A stretch of 64,000 nt of DNA from DASRDZ01 sp035569495 (GTDB taxonomy: Bacteria > Chloroflexota > Dormibacteria > Aeolococcales > Aeolococcaceae). Each line of letters starts with the position of its first letter. Within the stretch, counting starts at the first letter, position 1. The stretch is taken from positions 248,001-312,000 of the forward strand of contig DATMMX010000011.1 in the NCBI GenBank assembly GCA_035569495.1, in the 5' to 3' direction. Under the pieces are notes generated by a model that was not told where the DNA came from, did not search any database, and saw only the letters and a program-made list of their open reading frames with translations. This document shows, one piece after another, positions 33,638 to 42,288 of this stretch. The position numbers were made by a program, and so were the translations under genes.

Positions 33638-34030
33638 TCAGACGTCGAGCTGGGAGACGTCGATGTCGCGCAGACCGGGCGGCGACTCGACGCCGTGCTC
33701 ATGGAGCAGTTTGAGCAACTGCAGCACGTAACGCACGCCGTTGAGGTTGACACCGTGATTGCGGGTCAGGTTCTGGATGGTCTGCAACTTGTGGATGTCC
33801 CGCTGCGAGAAGCGGCGCCGGTTGGTCGAGGTGCGCTGCGGCACGACCAGCCCCATGTTCTCGTACATCATCAGCGTGCGCGGATGGGTCTCGAGGATCT
33901 CCGACGCCACGCTGATGGTGTAGATGGGCTTGTCCAGCGAGAGGTTGAGCTCCCGTGGCTGCCGGTCGTCTCGGTCGGAGTTGTCGCCGGACCCCGCCGG
34001 ACCGCCGCGCCCGCCTATTCTTTCAGCCAC
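33638..34030 (-). CDS. MerR-family (HspR-like) regulator, copy 1
   Basis: 130 residues from GTG 34030. MerR winged helix: PIYTISVASEILETHPRTLMMYENMGLVVPQRT...RRRFSQRDIHKLQTIQNLTRNHGVNLNGVRYVLQLL. The helix LNGVRYVLQLL and the A-x-x-L-x-x-HPRTL-x-x-YE block match HspR/MlrA-like repressors. No metal-binding cysteines. Its start overlaps the end of the response regulator gene, so the two are coupled. Closely similar to the regulator at 34597-35001. Confidence 0.85.
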   Translation of the reverse strand: MAERIGGRGGPAGSGDNSDRDDRQPRELNLSLDKPIYTISVASEILETHPRTLMMYENMGLVVPQRTSTNRRRFSQRDIHKLQTIQNLTRNHGVNLNGVRYVLQLLKLLHEHGVESPPGLRDIDVSQLDV

Positions 34031-34395
34031 TCGCCGATGCCCTCGGAGAGCGAGCTGGGCGTGGTCTGCGCCTTGATGAGGAACTCGTGGGCGCCGAGCT
34101 TGAGGCCGCGGTCGACCAGCTCCTTCTCCCCGTAGTTGCTCAGCATGATCACCGGGATGGCGGCCGTGTCGTCGTTCTGGCGGAGCGCCTGGAGGACCTC
34201 GAAGCCGTCCTTCTTGGGCAGGCGGATGTCCAGGAAGATGATGTCGGGCTTGAGCTCGGTGGCGCGCTCGATGCCCTCCTCGCCATCGACGGCCACGTTC
34301 ACCCGGTAGCCGTCCAGCTCCAGCTTCATGCGGTACATCTCGAGCACCGCGGGATCGTCCTCGATGAGGAGGACGTCGATGACCTCGTCGTCCAC
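34015..34395 (-). CDS. Single-domain response regulator
   Basis: 126 residues from GTG 34395 (GGAGG five bases upstream). Receiver domain only: IDVLLIEDDPAVLEMYRMKL with the acidic pair, phospho-acceptor Asp in DIIFLDIRLPKKDG, Ser/Thr in VIMLSNYGE and conserved Lys in HEFLIKA. No output domain, so it acts through protein contacts. It sits between two paralogous MerR genes on the same strand and overlaps one of them; no histidine kinase adjoins. Confidence 0.9.
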   Translation of the reverse strand: MDDEVIDVLLIEDDPAVLEMYRMKLELDGYRVNVAVDGEEGIERATELKPDIIFLDIRLPKKDGFEVLQALRQNDDTAAIPVIMLSNYGEKELVDRGLKLGAHEFLIKAQTTPSSLSEGIGEWLKE

Positions 34396-34596
34396 AGCAG
34401 CCTCCGCGTTGGCCCGTTCGTCAATGATCAAAAGGGAGAAACCTCGCGCAGTATACCGGCGCGGTCGCACCGAACGACACAGCCCGAACTGATCGTGGCA
34501 TGCCATCACCGCTTTCAGCAAAGCTGCTAGCGGAGTGTACGGCCAACGGACCCGGCACGGCTGCCGCGCGCGCCCGACGGGCGCCCCGGGCGGGCC

Positions 34597-35001
34597 TCAG
34601 AGCTTGACGTGGGTGACGTCGATGTCGGCCAGGTAGTCGGGGCGGGACACCTTGTGGGCGTCCATCAGCTGCAGGCACTGGATCACGTAGCGGGCGCCGT
34701 TGAGGTTGAGCCCGTGGTGGCGGGTCAGCCGCTGGATGGCCTGCAGGGTGAGGATGTCGCGCTGCGAGTAGCGGCGCCGGTTGGTCGCCGTCCGGTGCGG
34801 CACGACCAGCCCGAGGTGCTCGTACATCATCAGCGTGCGCGGGTGGGTCTCGAGGATCTCCGCGGCGACGCTGATGGTGTAGATCGGCTTGTCGAGGCCG
34901 ACCTGGGCCGAGGTGGGGACTGCTGCAGGGGCGACGGTCACGGGATGCTCCCTGTCCATCGCGCGGCTGCGTGGCTGTGGCGGATCAGTGGCGGTGGACA
35001 T
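34597..35001 (-). CDS. MerR-family (HspR-like) regulator, copy 2
   Basis: 134 residues from ATG 35001. Nearly the same DNA-binding domain as copy 1: PIYTISVAAEILETHPRTLMMYEHLGLVVPHRT and LNLNGARYVIQCLQLM, with recognition-helix differences limited to a few residues (EHLGL for ENMGL, HRTATN for QRTSTN). The N-terminal 50 residues are a disordered Pro/Ala extension. The similarity suggests duplication around the response regulator. Confidence 0.85.
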   Translation of the reverse strand: MSTATDPPQPRSRAMDREHPVTVAPAAVPTSAQVGLDKPIYTISVAAEILETHPRTLMMYEHLGLVVPHRTATNRRRYSQRDILTLQAIQRLTRHHGLNLNGARYVIQCLQLMDAHKVSRPDYLADIDVTHVKL

Positions 35002-35223
35002 CGGTGGGGGTAGAAAACGCTCGCTAGTATACGGCCGCATTTCTGATACAGCGCCCTGGCGTAACACTTCTTTTGCGCGCCCACCCAGGTTTTCTCAGAC
35101 GGTCATCGCGGCGTAACCCAGGGGGTCGGGCCCCCGTTTGCCCCTGTGCCCCCGGCCGCAGCCGCCTGGGCCCATCCCTTCCCCCGACCTTCACCACCTC
35201 GAACCCACACCTGGAGGAGCGCG

Positions 35224-35394
35224 ATGATCCAGCCGGACGGACGCGCGTCGCTCGACGTCCGTGAGCGCTACCTGCACCGCCGCAGCCGCCGCCGCCTCGC
35301 CTTCGGCGACCGTGGCGTGGTCGCGATCTGGATCGGCCTGGCCACCCTGGTCGCCTGGCTGTTCATCGCCGGATTCGCCGGCCTCACCCACTAG
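35224..35394 (+). CDS. Small single-pass membrane protein
   Basis: 56 residues. GGAGGAGCGCG precedes ATG 35224. N-terminal half is basic (RERYLHRRSRRRLAFGDRG), C-terminal half is one transmembrane helix (VVAIWIGLATLVAWLFIAGFAGL). No family recognised. Confidence 0.6.
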   Translation: MIQPDGRASLDVRERYLHRRSRRRLAFGDRGVVAIWIGLATLVAWLFIAGFAGLTH

Positions 35395-35409
35395 GGGCCG
35401 CCCGGACCC

Positions 35410-36291
35410 TCACCGGGCCTGGAGGCGCTCGACCAGCTCGGTGAGCGTCTCGGCCCACGCCTCGGGCCCCGGGAGCTGCCACTCGGCAGCCTCCATCAGC
35501 CCCGGCGGCGCCTCCGCGGCGTCGCCCACCGCCACGCCCACGGCGTGCTCCAGCCCCGCCGCCAGGCGCAGCATGGGCAGGTCGCCGACGTCGTCGCCGG
35601 CGATGCACAGCGCGGCGTCCCTCCAGCGCCCCCGGCGCACGTCGGCCACCGCGTCGGCCTTGGTGCGCTTCAGCGGCACGCGCAGCTCGGCGACCATCTT
35701 GCCGGGCACCACCGCCAGCTCCCAGCGGGCCGCCACCTCCGCGGCCAGCTCCTGGGCGCAGGCGTTGCTCCCCGGCCGCTCCAGCCCGCGGGTGTGGATG
35801 ACCACGCCGCAGCGCTTGCGCTCCAGCCGCGCCCCCGGGCAGCGCCCCTCACGCAGCGCGTGCTCCAGCTCGGCGTTGGCCGCCTCCAGCGCGGGCAGCC
35901 AGCGCTCCGCGGCCGCCACCACCGTGGAACCGCCGTCGCCGCGGCGCCGCTCCAGCCCGTAGTTGCCGGAGACGACCGCCTCGGGGCCGAGCACGATGCG
36001 CCGGTAGACGTCGTCGCTGTCGCGCGCGGTGATCAGTGCCACCCGCGTGGGGACCTGCGCGTCACGCCCGGTCGAGGCGCCGCGCCGCGACAGCCAGGCC
36101 AGCGCCCGCTCCGCCGCCGGCAGGGCGTGCACCTCGCCGGGACGGCTGCGGATCGGCGCCACCGAGCCGTCGAAGTCGGTGCAGAGCAGCAGCGCGCCGC
36201 ACTGCAGCGCGGTTTGCGTGATCAGCTCGGCGAGCTGATGCGGTGTGGTCGGACGCGCCCGGGTCGACGGGAGCACTGCCTGGTCACTCAT
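35410..36291 (-). CDS. otsB: Trehalose-6-phosphate phosphatase
   Basis: 293 residues, HAD superfamily. Motif I DFDGS (nucleophile Asp39, acid Asp41; usual form DFDGT), motif II ALITARDSDDV, motif III Lys region (LKRTKADAVADV) and motif IV GDDVGDLPML. These fit OtsB, which removes phosphate from trehalose 6-phosphate. otsA follows eight bases upstream on the same strand, giving the complete OtsAB pathway from UDP-glucose and glucose 6-phosphate. Trehalose supports desiccation and osmotic tolerance. otsA is transcribed first. Confidence 0.88.
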   Translation of the reverse strand: MSDQAVLPSTRARPTTPHQLAELITQTALQCGALLLCTDFDGSVAPIRSRPGEVHALPAAERALAWLSRRGASTGRDAQVPTRVALITARDSDDVYRRIVLGPEAVVSGNYGLERRRGDGGSTVVAAAERWLPALEAANAELEHALREGRCPGARLERKRCGVVIHTRGLERPGSNACAQELAAEVAARWELAVVPGKMVAELRVPLKRTKADAVADVRRGRWRDAALCIAGDDVGDLPMLRLAAGLEHAVGVAVGDAAEAPPGLMEAAEWQLPGPEAWAETLTELVERLQAR

Positions 36292-36298
36292 CGATGCC

Positions 36299-37846
36299 TC
36301 AGTCGATCAGCTCGCGCAGGTCCTGGAGCTGCGACGTGATCCAGCGGGTGATGTCGTTGGCGCGCACCGTGTCGCGGATGCGCTCGGCGCGGGCCTTGCG
36401 CTCGGTCTCGTCCATGATCAGGCCAAGGTAGAGCGCCTCGGCGGTGGCGTCGACGTCGAAGGGGTTGATGGTCAGCGCCAGCTCGCCCAGCTCCTCGTGC
36501 GACCCCGCGTTCTCACTGAGCACCAGCACGCCGTTGCGCCGGTTGACCAGCGGGCCCTCCTTGGCGACCAGGTTCATGCCGTCGTAGATGGGGTTGACCA
36601 GCATCACGTCGAACGACTTGTAGCCGGCCACCGCCTTGTGGATGTTCTCGTCGACCTCGAGTCGAATCGGCATCCAGCCGCGCACCGAGAAGCGCCGGTT
36701 GATGCGCGCGGCGACGGTGACGATGGAGCCGAGGTAGGCGCGATAGTCGTCGATGTCCTGGCGAGTTTCTTGCAGATATGCCCAGAACTGCACGCGTCCG
36801 TGCAGCTCGTGATGGGCTTCGAGCATACGCTCGTAGGCGAGGAAGCCGCGCACGATGTTCTTCGACAGGTCGGTGCGGTCCACGCGCAGGATCAGGTACT
36901 CGGGACGCCACGAGGCGATCTGCTCTTCTTCCTTCAGCGTCTCGGGATGTCGCGCCAGGCTGTCGAACTCGGCGATGTCGACGCTGATCGGGTAGTTGCG
37001 CACCCAGATGGGACGGCCTTCGTAGAACACCGTCTGCTCGCGGTAGTCGACGGCGAGGCCCATGTTCTCCTCGCAGGTGAGCAGGAAGTTGCGCACGTCG
37101 CGACGCGTCTGGAAACCGATGATGTCGTTGCCGAGGATGCCCTGCATGATGCCGTCGCGCATCCGCTTGGGCAGGATCTTCCAGTACTGCGCGGTGGGCC
37201 AGGGGATGTGCACGAACTGCTGGATGCGCGCCGTGGGCAACTGGGCGCGGACCATCTGCGGGACGCCGTAGAGCTGGTAGTCCTGCACCATGACCAGGGT
37301 CGGTTTGTCGCTTCGCTGCGCCTCGGCGACGACGCGGTCGGCGAAGAGCTGGTTGACCCGCTGGTAGCCGTCGCGCCAGGCGCGCTCGGTGCCGGCGTCG
37401 AGCACAGGCTCGCGGCCCAGGTCCCACAGGTAGTGCTGGATGAACCAGAGCAGCGGGTTGCTGATGACGTTGTAGTAGAGGTCGTAGGCCTCGGGCTCGG
37501 GCTCGACGAAGGCGACCCGGTAGCGGGTGCCGTCGTCGGCCTGCAGCTCGGCTGCCTCGCCGGCGGCGGCGCGCCCGGCGAGGCAGCGGTCCTCGTCGTT
37601 GCGCGCCGCGGCGACCCAGACGGCATCGGTGGCGATGGCCAGCGAGCTCATCGCCGTCACCAGGCCGCCGGCGCCGCGCACCAGCCTCTCCGGCGTGCCC
37701 CGGATGGGGTCGGCGCGCTGCAGGCTGAGGGGAGCCCGGTTGGCGACGATGATCGGCTGGACGTGCCGCAGCAGCCGGCGCGTGTACGCCTCGATTGCGA
37801 GCAGGGTTGCCTCTCCTCGACCGGTCGCGCGGCGGCGGGCGGGCAT
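36299..37846 (-). CDS. otsA: Trehalose-6-phosphate synthase
   Basis: 515 residues from ATG 37846 (GTG 37849 is possible). GT20 fold: IVANRAPL near the start (the nucleotide loop is shorter than in E. coli OtsA), YHLPW-type block as QQFVHIPWPTAQYW, GNDIIGFQTRRDVRNFL, LRVDRTDLSKNI (donor site), and YDGMNLVAKEG near the C-terminus (UDP-glucose contact). It makes trehalose 6-phosphate. Eight bases separate it from otsB. It runs against the promoter-like site at 37941 on the other strand. Confidence 0.92.
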   Translation of the reverse strand: MPARRRATGRGEATLLAIEAYTRRLLRHVQPIIVANRAPLSLQRADPIRGTPERLVRGAGGLVTAMSSLAIATDAVWVAAARNDEDRCLAGRAAAGEAAELQADDGTRYRVAFVEPEPEAYDLYYNVISNPLLWFIQHYLWDLGREPVLDAGTERAWRDGYQRVNQLFADRVVAEAQRSDKPTLVMVQDYQLYGVPQMVRAQLPTARIQQFVHIPWPTAQYWKILPKRMRDGIMQGILGNDIIGFQTRRDVRNFLLTCEENMGLAVDYREQTVFYEGRPIWVRNYPISVDIAEFDSLARHPETLKEEEQIASWRPEYLILRVDRTDLSKNIVRGFLAYERMLEAHHELHGRVQFWAYLQETRQDIDDYRAYLGSIVTVAARINRRFSVRGWMPIRLEVDENIHKAVAGYKSFDVMLVNPIYDGMNLVAKEGPLVNRRNGVLVLSENAGSHEELGELALTINPFDVDATAEALYLGLIMDETERKARAERIRDTVRANDITRWITSQLQDLRELID

Positions 37847-37940
37847 CACAGTGGTTCTGCCGCCGCCTAGGTCCGACGCCCATCATGCTACCAACTCGGC
37901 ACGGTGCAGGTGGGGCCGAGGGTGAGCCTCGGGCAGGTGG

Positions 37941-37969
37941 TTGACATGTGGGTGTCTAGGGTGGAAAAT
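37941..37969 (+). promoter_or_regulatory. Sigma-70-type promoter candidate
   Basis: TTGACA at 37941-37946 (perfect -35), 17 bases, then GAAAAT at 37964-37969 (4/6 -10). It is 65 bases before the ATG of the next plus-strand gene, whose ribosome binding site is GAGGAGACC. Confidence 0.5.
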
Positions 37970-38034
37970 CCTACAATGCTACTGTTGGATAATCACCCTT
38001 CAGTCCACTACCAGAGGCGAGGAGACCACCGGAC

Positions 38035-38373
38035 ATGCTGTGCGACGCCATCCGCGACATCGACAAGGCCGTCCGCCTCGACCGCGAGGAGAGGGAGCGC
38101 CGCGCCGCCATGCGGGCGTCCTTCCAGCGCGCCGAGGGCTACATGTGGCAGGTCGAGGAGCTGCTCGAAGAGGGCAGCGACCAGGTGCCCGACCCGCTGG
38201 TCACAGAGATCGCCCGCTTCGTGCGGCCGTACAGCCGCCGTCTCGCCCGCATGCTCACGCGTGACCCCGAGCGCAACCCCGTCCAGGCGCTCGACGTGCT
38301 GTTCGACGTGCAGGAGCGCATCCAGCGCCAGACCATGGCGCGGCTGGGGGTGACCGAGGCGCTGGCCTCCTGA
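38035..38373 (+). CDS. Hypothetical helical protein
   Basis: 112 residues; strong site GCGAGGAGACC before ATG 38035. Highly charged, all-helical (LDREERERRAAMRASFQRAEGYMWQVEELLEEG). No membrane segment or known family. A promoter with a consensus -35 precedes it. Confidence 0.6.
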   Translation: MLCDAIRDIDKAVRLDREERERRAAMRASFQRAEGYMWQVEELLEEGSDQVPDPLVTEIARFVRPYSRRLARMLTRDPERNPVQALDVLFDVQERIQRQTMARLGVTEALAS

Positions 38374-38420
38374 GGTCCGCGCTTGTGCAGAGGGGCGGGG
38401 GCCCAGGGGGTCGGGCTGGC

Positions 38421-38969
38421 ATGATTGACGCAGTGCGTCTCACAGCCAGCAGCAACGTCGACGTCTCGCCGGCCGAGCTGTTCACCATCGCCTCGGACCT
38501 GCGCAACCTGCCCGTGTGGTGGATCGAGCACCTCAGCGCCACGGTCACCTCCCCGGCGCAGCGGGCCCGGGACGCCGTCTACGAAGTCCGCTACCGGCTG
38601 CCCATCGGCCTGGTGGTGAGCGCCACCTGCACGGTGGTGGCCGTGCGGGCGCCGCGCTCGATCACCTACATCTGGGACGGCTGGGGCATCCGCATGGCGG
38701 TGGGGCAGCAGTTCGCGCCGGCGCGGTCGGGCTGCCGCACGACGCTGGTGGCCGACCTGGCGGTGAGCTCGCGGCTGCGGCCGCTCAGCGCCCTGCTGGT
38801 GCGGGTCATGGGCGCGACGCTGGGCGAGGAGATGCAGCGGGCCCTGGCGACGCTGGCGGAGGTCGCCTCGGCGCGGGCGATCGTGGCTCGGGCGCCGGCC
38901 GAGCGCGGTGAGCCGCGGCGGGGGCGCGGACGGGCGGTGGCGGCGCGGGAGGGGGAGCTGGGGGGCTGA
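38421..38969 (+). CDS. SRPBCC (START-like) family protein
   Basis: 182 residues. N-terminal beta strand VRLTASSNVDVSPAELFTIASDLRNLPVWW matches the start of polyketide-cyclase/dehydrase SRPBCC proteins (hydrophobic ligand cavity). Beta sheet continues (SATVTSPAQRARDAVYEVRYRLPIGLVVSATCTVV) and the last helix is EEMQRALATLAEVA. An Arg/Ala-rich tail follows. Ligand unknown. Confidence 0.72.
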   Translation: MIDAVRLTASSNVDVSPAELFTIASDLRNLPVWWIEHLSATVTSPAQRARDAVYEVRYRLPIGLVVSATCTVVAVRAPRSITYIWDGWGIRMAVGQQFAPARSGCRTTLVADLAVSSRLRPLSALLVRVMGATLGEEMQRALATLAEVASARAIVARAPAERGEPRRGRGRAVAAREGELGG

Positions 38970-39008
38970 GGGCTGCGGGGCGCCCGGAGGTTGCGCCTGG
39001 ACGCGCAA

Positions 39009-39056
39009 CAGCCCGGAGGCCGCGGCCGCTCGACGGGGACCGTGCGCTCCGGGCTG
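39009..39056. terminator. Bidirectional terminator candidate
   Basis: CAGCCCGGAG (39009-39018) and CTCCGGGCTG (39047-39056) are perfect 10-base arms with a 28-base loop, between two convergent genes. No long T-run, as common in high-GC genomes. Confidence 0.45.
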
Positions 39057-39095
39057 CTGCGTTTGCCGGGATGGACGCCTCGCGGGCGTCAGGCG

Positions 39096-39575
39096 TCAGG
39101 CGCTGCGGCGGCGGGTGCGCGGCGCGCTGCCGCGGGCGGTCCTGGTGGTGCGCCGGGCGCCGCTCGCCGCGGTGCGGGCGGTGCCGCGCGTGCTCGTCGC
39201 GGCGGCGCGCCGTCCCTTGCCGTCCACGGCCGTCTCGCGCTCCAGCCGCTGGAAGAAGCGCGCCCAGTCACTGGCCGGCCGGTGCAGGACGCCGAGCACG
39301 CCCCGGCTCACCGTGCCGACCACGTCGTCGCGGCGGGCGCGACGGCGCAGCAGGCGCACATAGGCGACCAGCGCGCGCTCGGGAAGGGCGCTGACCTCGT
39401 CGACCACGTCCTCGGCCACCTCGGTGATGACGTCGTTGACGTCGCTGCCGCGGCGGCGGGCGCGGCCGGCCGAGCGGCGCGGGCGGGTGACGGTGTCGAG
39501 GGCCAGCGAGGCACCCCCGACGACGGTGTCCAGAGCGGTTTCGCCGGCTTTGCCGACGACGGTGAGGTCGGCCAT
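39096..39575 (-). CDS. Small protein with histone-H1-like basic tail
   Basis: 159 residues from ATG 39575 (GGAGGT upstream). N-terminal 110 residues are helical, with a leucine-rich amphipathic part (DVNDVITEVAEDVVDEVSALPERALVAYVRLLRRRARRDDVV). The last 45 are almost only Ala, Arg, Thr, Ser and Gly with basic repeats, like histone H1 or Lsr2/HC2 tails that bind nucleic acid. No defined fold recognised. Confidence 0.6.
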   Translation of the reverse strand: MADLTVVGKAGETALDTVVGGASLALDTVTRPRRSAGRARRRGSDVNDVITEVAEDVVDEVSALPERALVAYVRLLRRRARRDDVVGTVSRGVLGVLHRPASDWARFFQRLERETAVDGKGRRAAATSTRGTARTAASGARRTTRTARGSAPRTRRRSA

Positions 39576-39681
39576 TGGGATACCTCCATGCGCGTGCAAT
39601 TTTCGTGACACGACAGCTATCAATTTAGCGCATTGCGTCAGAGCGCGTCAAGGCGTGGCGACGGGCGAGAATGCGCGGGCG

Positions 39682-40530
39682 ATGGTCGAGTACACCGTGC
39701 CGGTCGACGGGCTGACGCTGTCGGTGCGCGACCACCCCGGGGAGGCGCCGCCGGTGGTGGCACTGCACGGGTTGGCGTCGAACGCGCGGTGGTGGGACCT
39801 GGTCGCCCCGCTGCTGCAGCCGCGGCGGGTCGTCGCGGTCGACCAGCGCGGGCACGGGCGCAGCACGCGCCCGGAGTCGGGCTACGACTTCGACGCGGTG
39901 GTGGGCGACCTGCGCGGGCTGGCGGGCGCGATGGGGCTCGGGCCATGTGTGGCGATGGGGCATTCATGGGGGGCATCGGTGGCCCTGGCGTGGGCGGCCG
40001 CCGATGCTGCGGGGGTGCGGGCGGTGGTGTGTGTCGACGGTGGCGTCGGCGACCTGCGCGGGTTCTTCGGGGCGACCTGGGAGAAGGCGGCGGTGGCGAT
40101 GCGTCCGCCGGAGCTGCGCGGCATCGAGGAGTCGACGCTGTCGTCGTGGGTGGCGCGCTCGGGGTTGGCGGGGGACGGCGATCCCGCCGCGGCGGTGCAC
40201 GCGTTGCGCGGCAACTTCGAGGAGGCGGCGGGCGGGGGGCTGCGCCCGCGGCTGTCGGTGGAGCGGCACATGCAGATCGCGTACGCGCTGTACCACCTCG
40301 ACAGTGCGGCGCTGTACGCGCAGGTGCGGGTGCCGGTGCTGTTCGTCCTGGCGACGCGCGGCGGAGTTGCCGGTGCCGACCCGCGCGCGGCTGCGGTCGA
40401 CGCGGCGCTGGCGGTGCTGCCGGCGGGGAGTGGTGTGCGCTGGGTGGACGGGGGACATGACTTGCCGGTGCAGCGGCCGCGTGAGGTTGCAGGGGCGGTG
40501 AGCTCGTTCCTGGCGGGTCTCGCGCTCTAG
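39682..40530 (+). CDS. Alpha/beta hydrolase
   Basis: 282 residues. Nucleophile elbow GHSWGAS, oxyanion HGLASN, catalytic His in GGHDLP near the C-terminus, RGHGRS after strand 3. A standard single-domain alpha/beta-hydrolase (haloalkane/epoxide/esterase-like), soluble, without signal peptide. Substrate unknown. ATG 39682 was chosen; an upstream in-frame GTG is possible. Confidence 0.85.
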   Translation: MVEYTVPVDGLTLSVRDHPGEAPPVVALHGLASNARWWDLVAPLLQPRRVVAVDQRGHGRSTRPESGYDFDAVVGDLRGLAGAMGLGPCVAMGHSWGASVALAWAAADAAGVRAVVCVDGGVGDLRGFFGATWEKAAVAMRPPELRGIEESTLSSWVARSGLAGDGDPAAAVHALRGNFEEAAGGGLRPRLSVERHMQIAYALYHLDSAALYAQVRVPVLFVLATRGGVAGADPRAAAVDAALAVLPAGSGVRWVDGGHDLPVQRPREVAGAVSSFLAGLAL

Positions 40531-40556
40531 GCGGTTGTTCGGGGCGGTTCGGCGTG

Positions 40557-40572
40557 CTGACCGGGTGGTCAG
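40557..40572. repeat. CTGACC-N4-GGTCAG palindrome
   Basis: Perfect 6-base arms about GGGT, 27 bases after the hydrolase stop and 245 before the second Tad operon. Same arms as 24170-24184. No T-run follows. Confidence 0.45.
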
Positions 40573-40815
40573 TCCATCGTGGAAAGCAACGATCGCCACG
40601 AAGTGACGCGCGGGTCGTCGCGACGTTTGTGCGACCGCAACTTGCGCAGGCATTTGCCGTTTTGCTAGCGTTGCGGCAGATAGACAAACGGGTGTACTGG
40701 GGCTGACGATGCGGTCTTGCCGCCCCAGTGGTCACGTTGGCGGCCGTGTGGTGACCGGTCCAGATTCTCTTTGGCGTGCCCGCTTTTCTCGACAAGGAAG
40801 GGAGAACCCTGCCCC

Positions 40816-42288
40816 GTGGGTCCTGTGCATTTCACCGACGGCTTCGACAGGCCGGACACCATCGCGTTGGGGCTCGACGCACCGCGGCTGATCACCGTCG
40901 TGGTCGGCGCGCTGTCGGTGTACGCGGTCATGCAGACGCCGCTGCCGATGGCATTGCGCGTCGGTGTTGCGGTGCTGCTTGCGCTGGTGAGCGCGGTGCT
41001 CGGCTGGGCGCGCTACGCGGGGCGACCGGTGGCGACCTGGGCGTGGCTGGCGATGCGCTTTGCGTTGTCGCCGCAGTCGGGAGGCGGTGTGGTGCAGCAT
41101 GTCGCTGCGCCGGTGGCCGTTCCGGTTGTGGCGGAGGCCTCGCCGGAGCCTGCGGTCGCTCCGGTTGAGGACGGCGTGCCCGTGTGGGCGCGGTGGCTGG
41201 ATTTCGAGACCGAGCCGGCCGGTGTGGCGCCCGACACGGTGGAGATTGCGCGCGAGACGCCGCTCGTCGTGGTGATGGACCACGCGCCCGGTGAGCCGCC
41301 CCCAGAAGCCGACGATGCCGCGGGCCGGGTGCACGACCTCGCGCCCGAGCCCACCGCGGCGCCCGGCGCCGACGTCCTGCAGTTCCCAGGTGCGCGCCCC
41401 CACCTCGCGCCGCCGCCCGAATCTCCACCGCCGGCAGCACCCGTACCGATGGCCGACCCGCCACCGGCACCGGTTTTCGTCGGCGCCCCGCGGCGCATCA
41501 CCTTCTTCTCCCTCAACGGCGGCTCCGGCCGCACCACACTTGCCACCGAGGTCGCCTGCGTCCTCGCCGCGCGCGGCCGCCACCTCGCCCCCGACGCCAC
41601 CGTGCGCCCGCTCGACGTCGCGCTCCTCGACCTCGACCTGCGCAGCGCCACCGTCGCGGTGCGCCTCGGCATCCCCCAGCCGACGCTCGCAGACTACGTC
41701 ACCCGCGGCGCCGACCCCGCCCGTCTCGACGACTGCATGGTCCGCCATCACAGCGGCGCGCGCGCATTGCTCGGCATGCCCAAGCCGGTCGCCTCCGGGC
41801 CGGGCGCACTGGAACCCGCGCGCGTCGCCGAGATCGTCCACCACCTGGAGCGCGACGGCGCGCACTTCGTGATCATCGACGTCGCCGCCGACCTCGGCGC
41901 CGTGACCACCTGGGTGCTCAGCGCTGTGCACGACATCTTCGTCGTGCTCACGCCCACGGCCAGCGGCGTGCAGGACGCCTACCGCACCACCGCAGCCCTG
42001 CGCCGCCTCGGTCTCGGCCACAAGCTGCGCTACGTCGTCAACCGCGCGCGCAGCAACGTCGACCTCGACGAGGTGATGGGCGACCTCGGCGGACGCATCG
42101 CCGCGGTGATCCCCGACGACCCCGCCGTCGAGGACGCCGAGAACGAGCACCGCATCACCGCCCTCGAAGGAACCGGCGGCGCGGCAGCGGCGCTGCACGA
42201 CCTCGCCGCGCTGCTCTACCCGTCACTCAGCGCCGCACCCCGCCGCACGCGCATGTCGTGGCTGCCCTGGAGACGCCGTGCCGGTTGA
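40816..42288 (+). CDS. CpaE/TadZ-like pilus localisation ATPase
   Basis: 490 residues from GTG 40816. Two hydrophobic helices near residues 15-50, a long Pro/Ala-rich linker, then a MinD/CpaE-type ATPase domain from about 225: deviant Walker A FFSLNGGSGRTTLA, DLDLRSATVAVRL, then VLTPTASGVQDAYRT. CpaE/TadZ localises the Tad machine at a pole. Membrane anchoring is unusual and may fix the machine to the envelope. First gene of the operon; cpaF overlaps its end. Confidence 0.8.
   Translation: MGPVHFTDGFDRPDTIALGLDAPRLITVVVGALSVYAVMQTPLPMALRVGVAVLLALVSAVLGWARYAGRPVATWAWLAMRFALSPQSGGGVVQHVAAPVAVPVVAEASPEPAVAPVEDGVPVWARWLDFETEPAGVAPDTVEIARETPLVVVMDHAPGEPPPEADDAAGRVHDLAPEPTAAPGADVLQFPGARPHLAPPPESPPPAAPVPMADPPPAPVFVGAPRRITFFSLNGGSGRTTLATEVACVLAARGRHLAPDATVRPLDVALLDLDLRSATVAVRLGIPQPTLADYVTRGADPARLDDCMVRHHSGARALLGMPKPVASGPGALEPARVAEIVHHLERDGAHFVIIDVAADLGAVTTWVLSAVHDIFVVLTPTASGVQDAYRTTAALRRLGLGHKLRYVVNRARSNVDLDEVMGDLGGRIAAVIPDDPAVEDAENEHRITALEGTGGAAAALHDLAALLYPSLSAAPRRTRMSWLPWRRRAG

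Noticed and set aside
40541..40640. CGTGG...CCACG and other short inverted repeats as terminators of the hydrolase gene
   Set aside because: Weak arms and no T-run; only the CTGACC palindrome is distinct enough to report.
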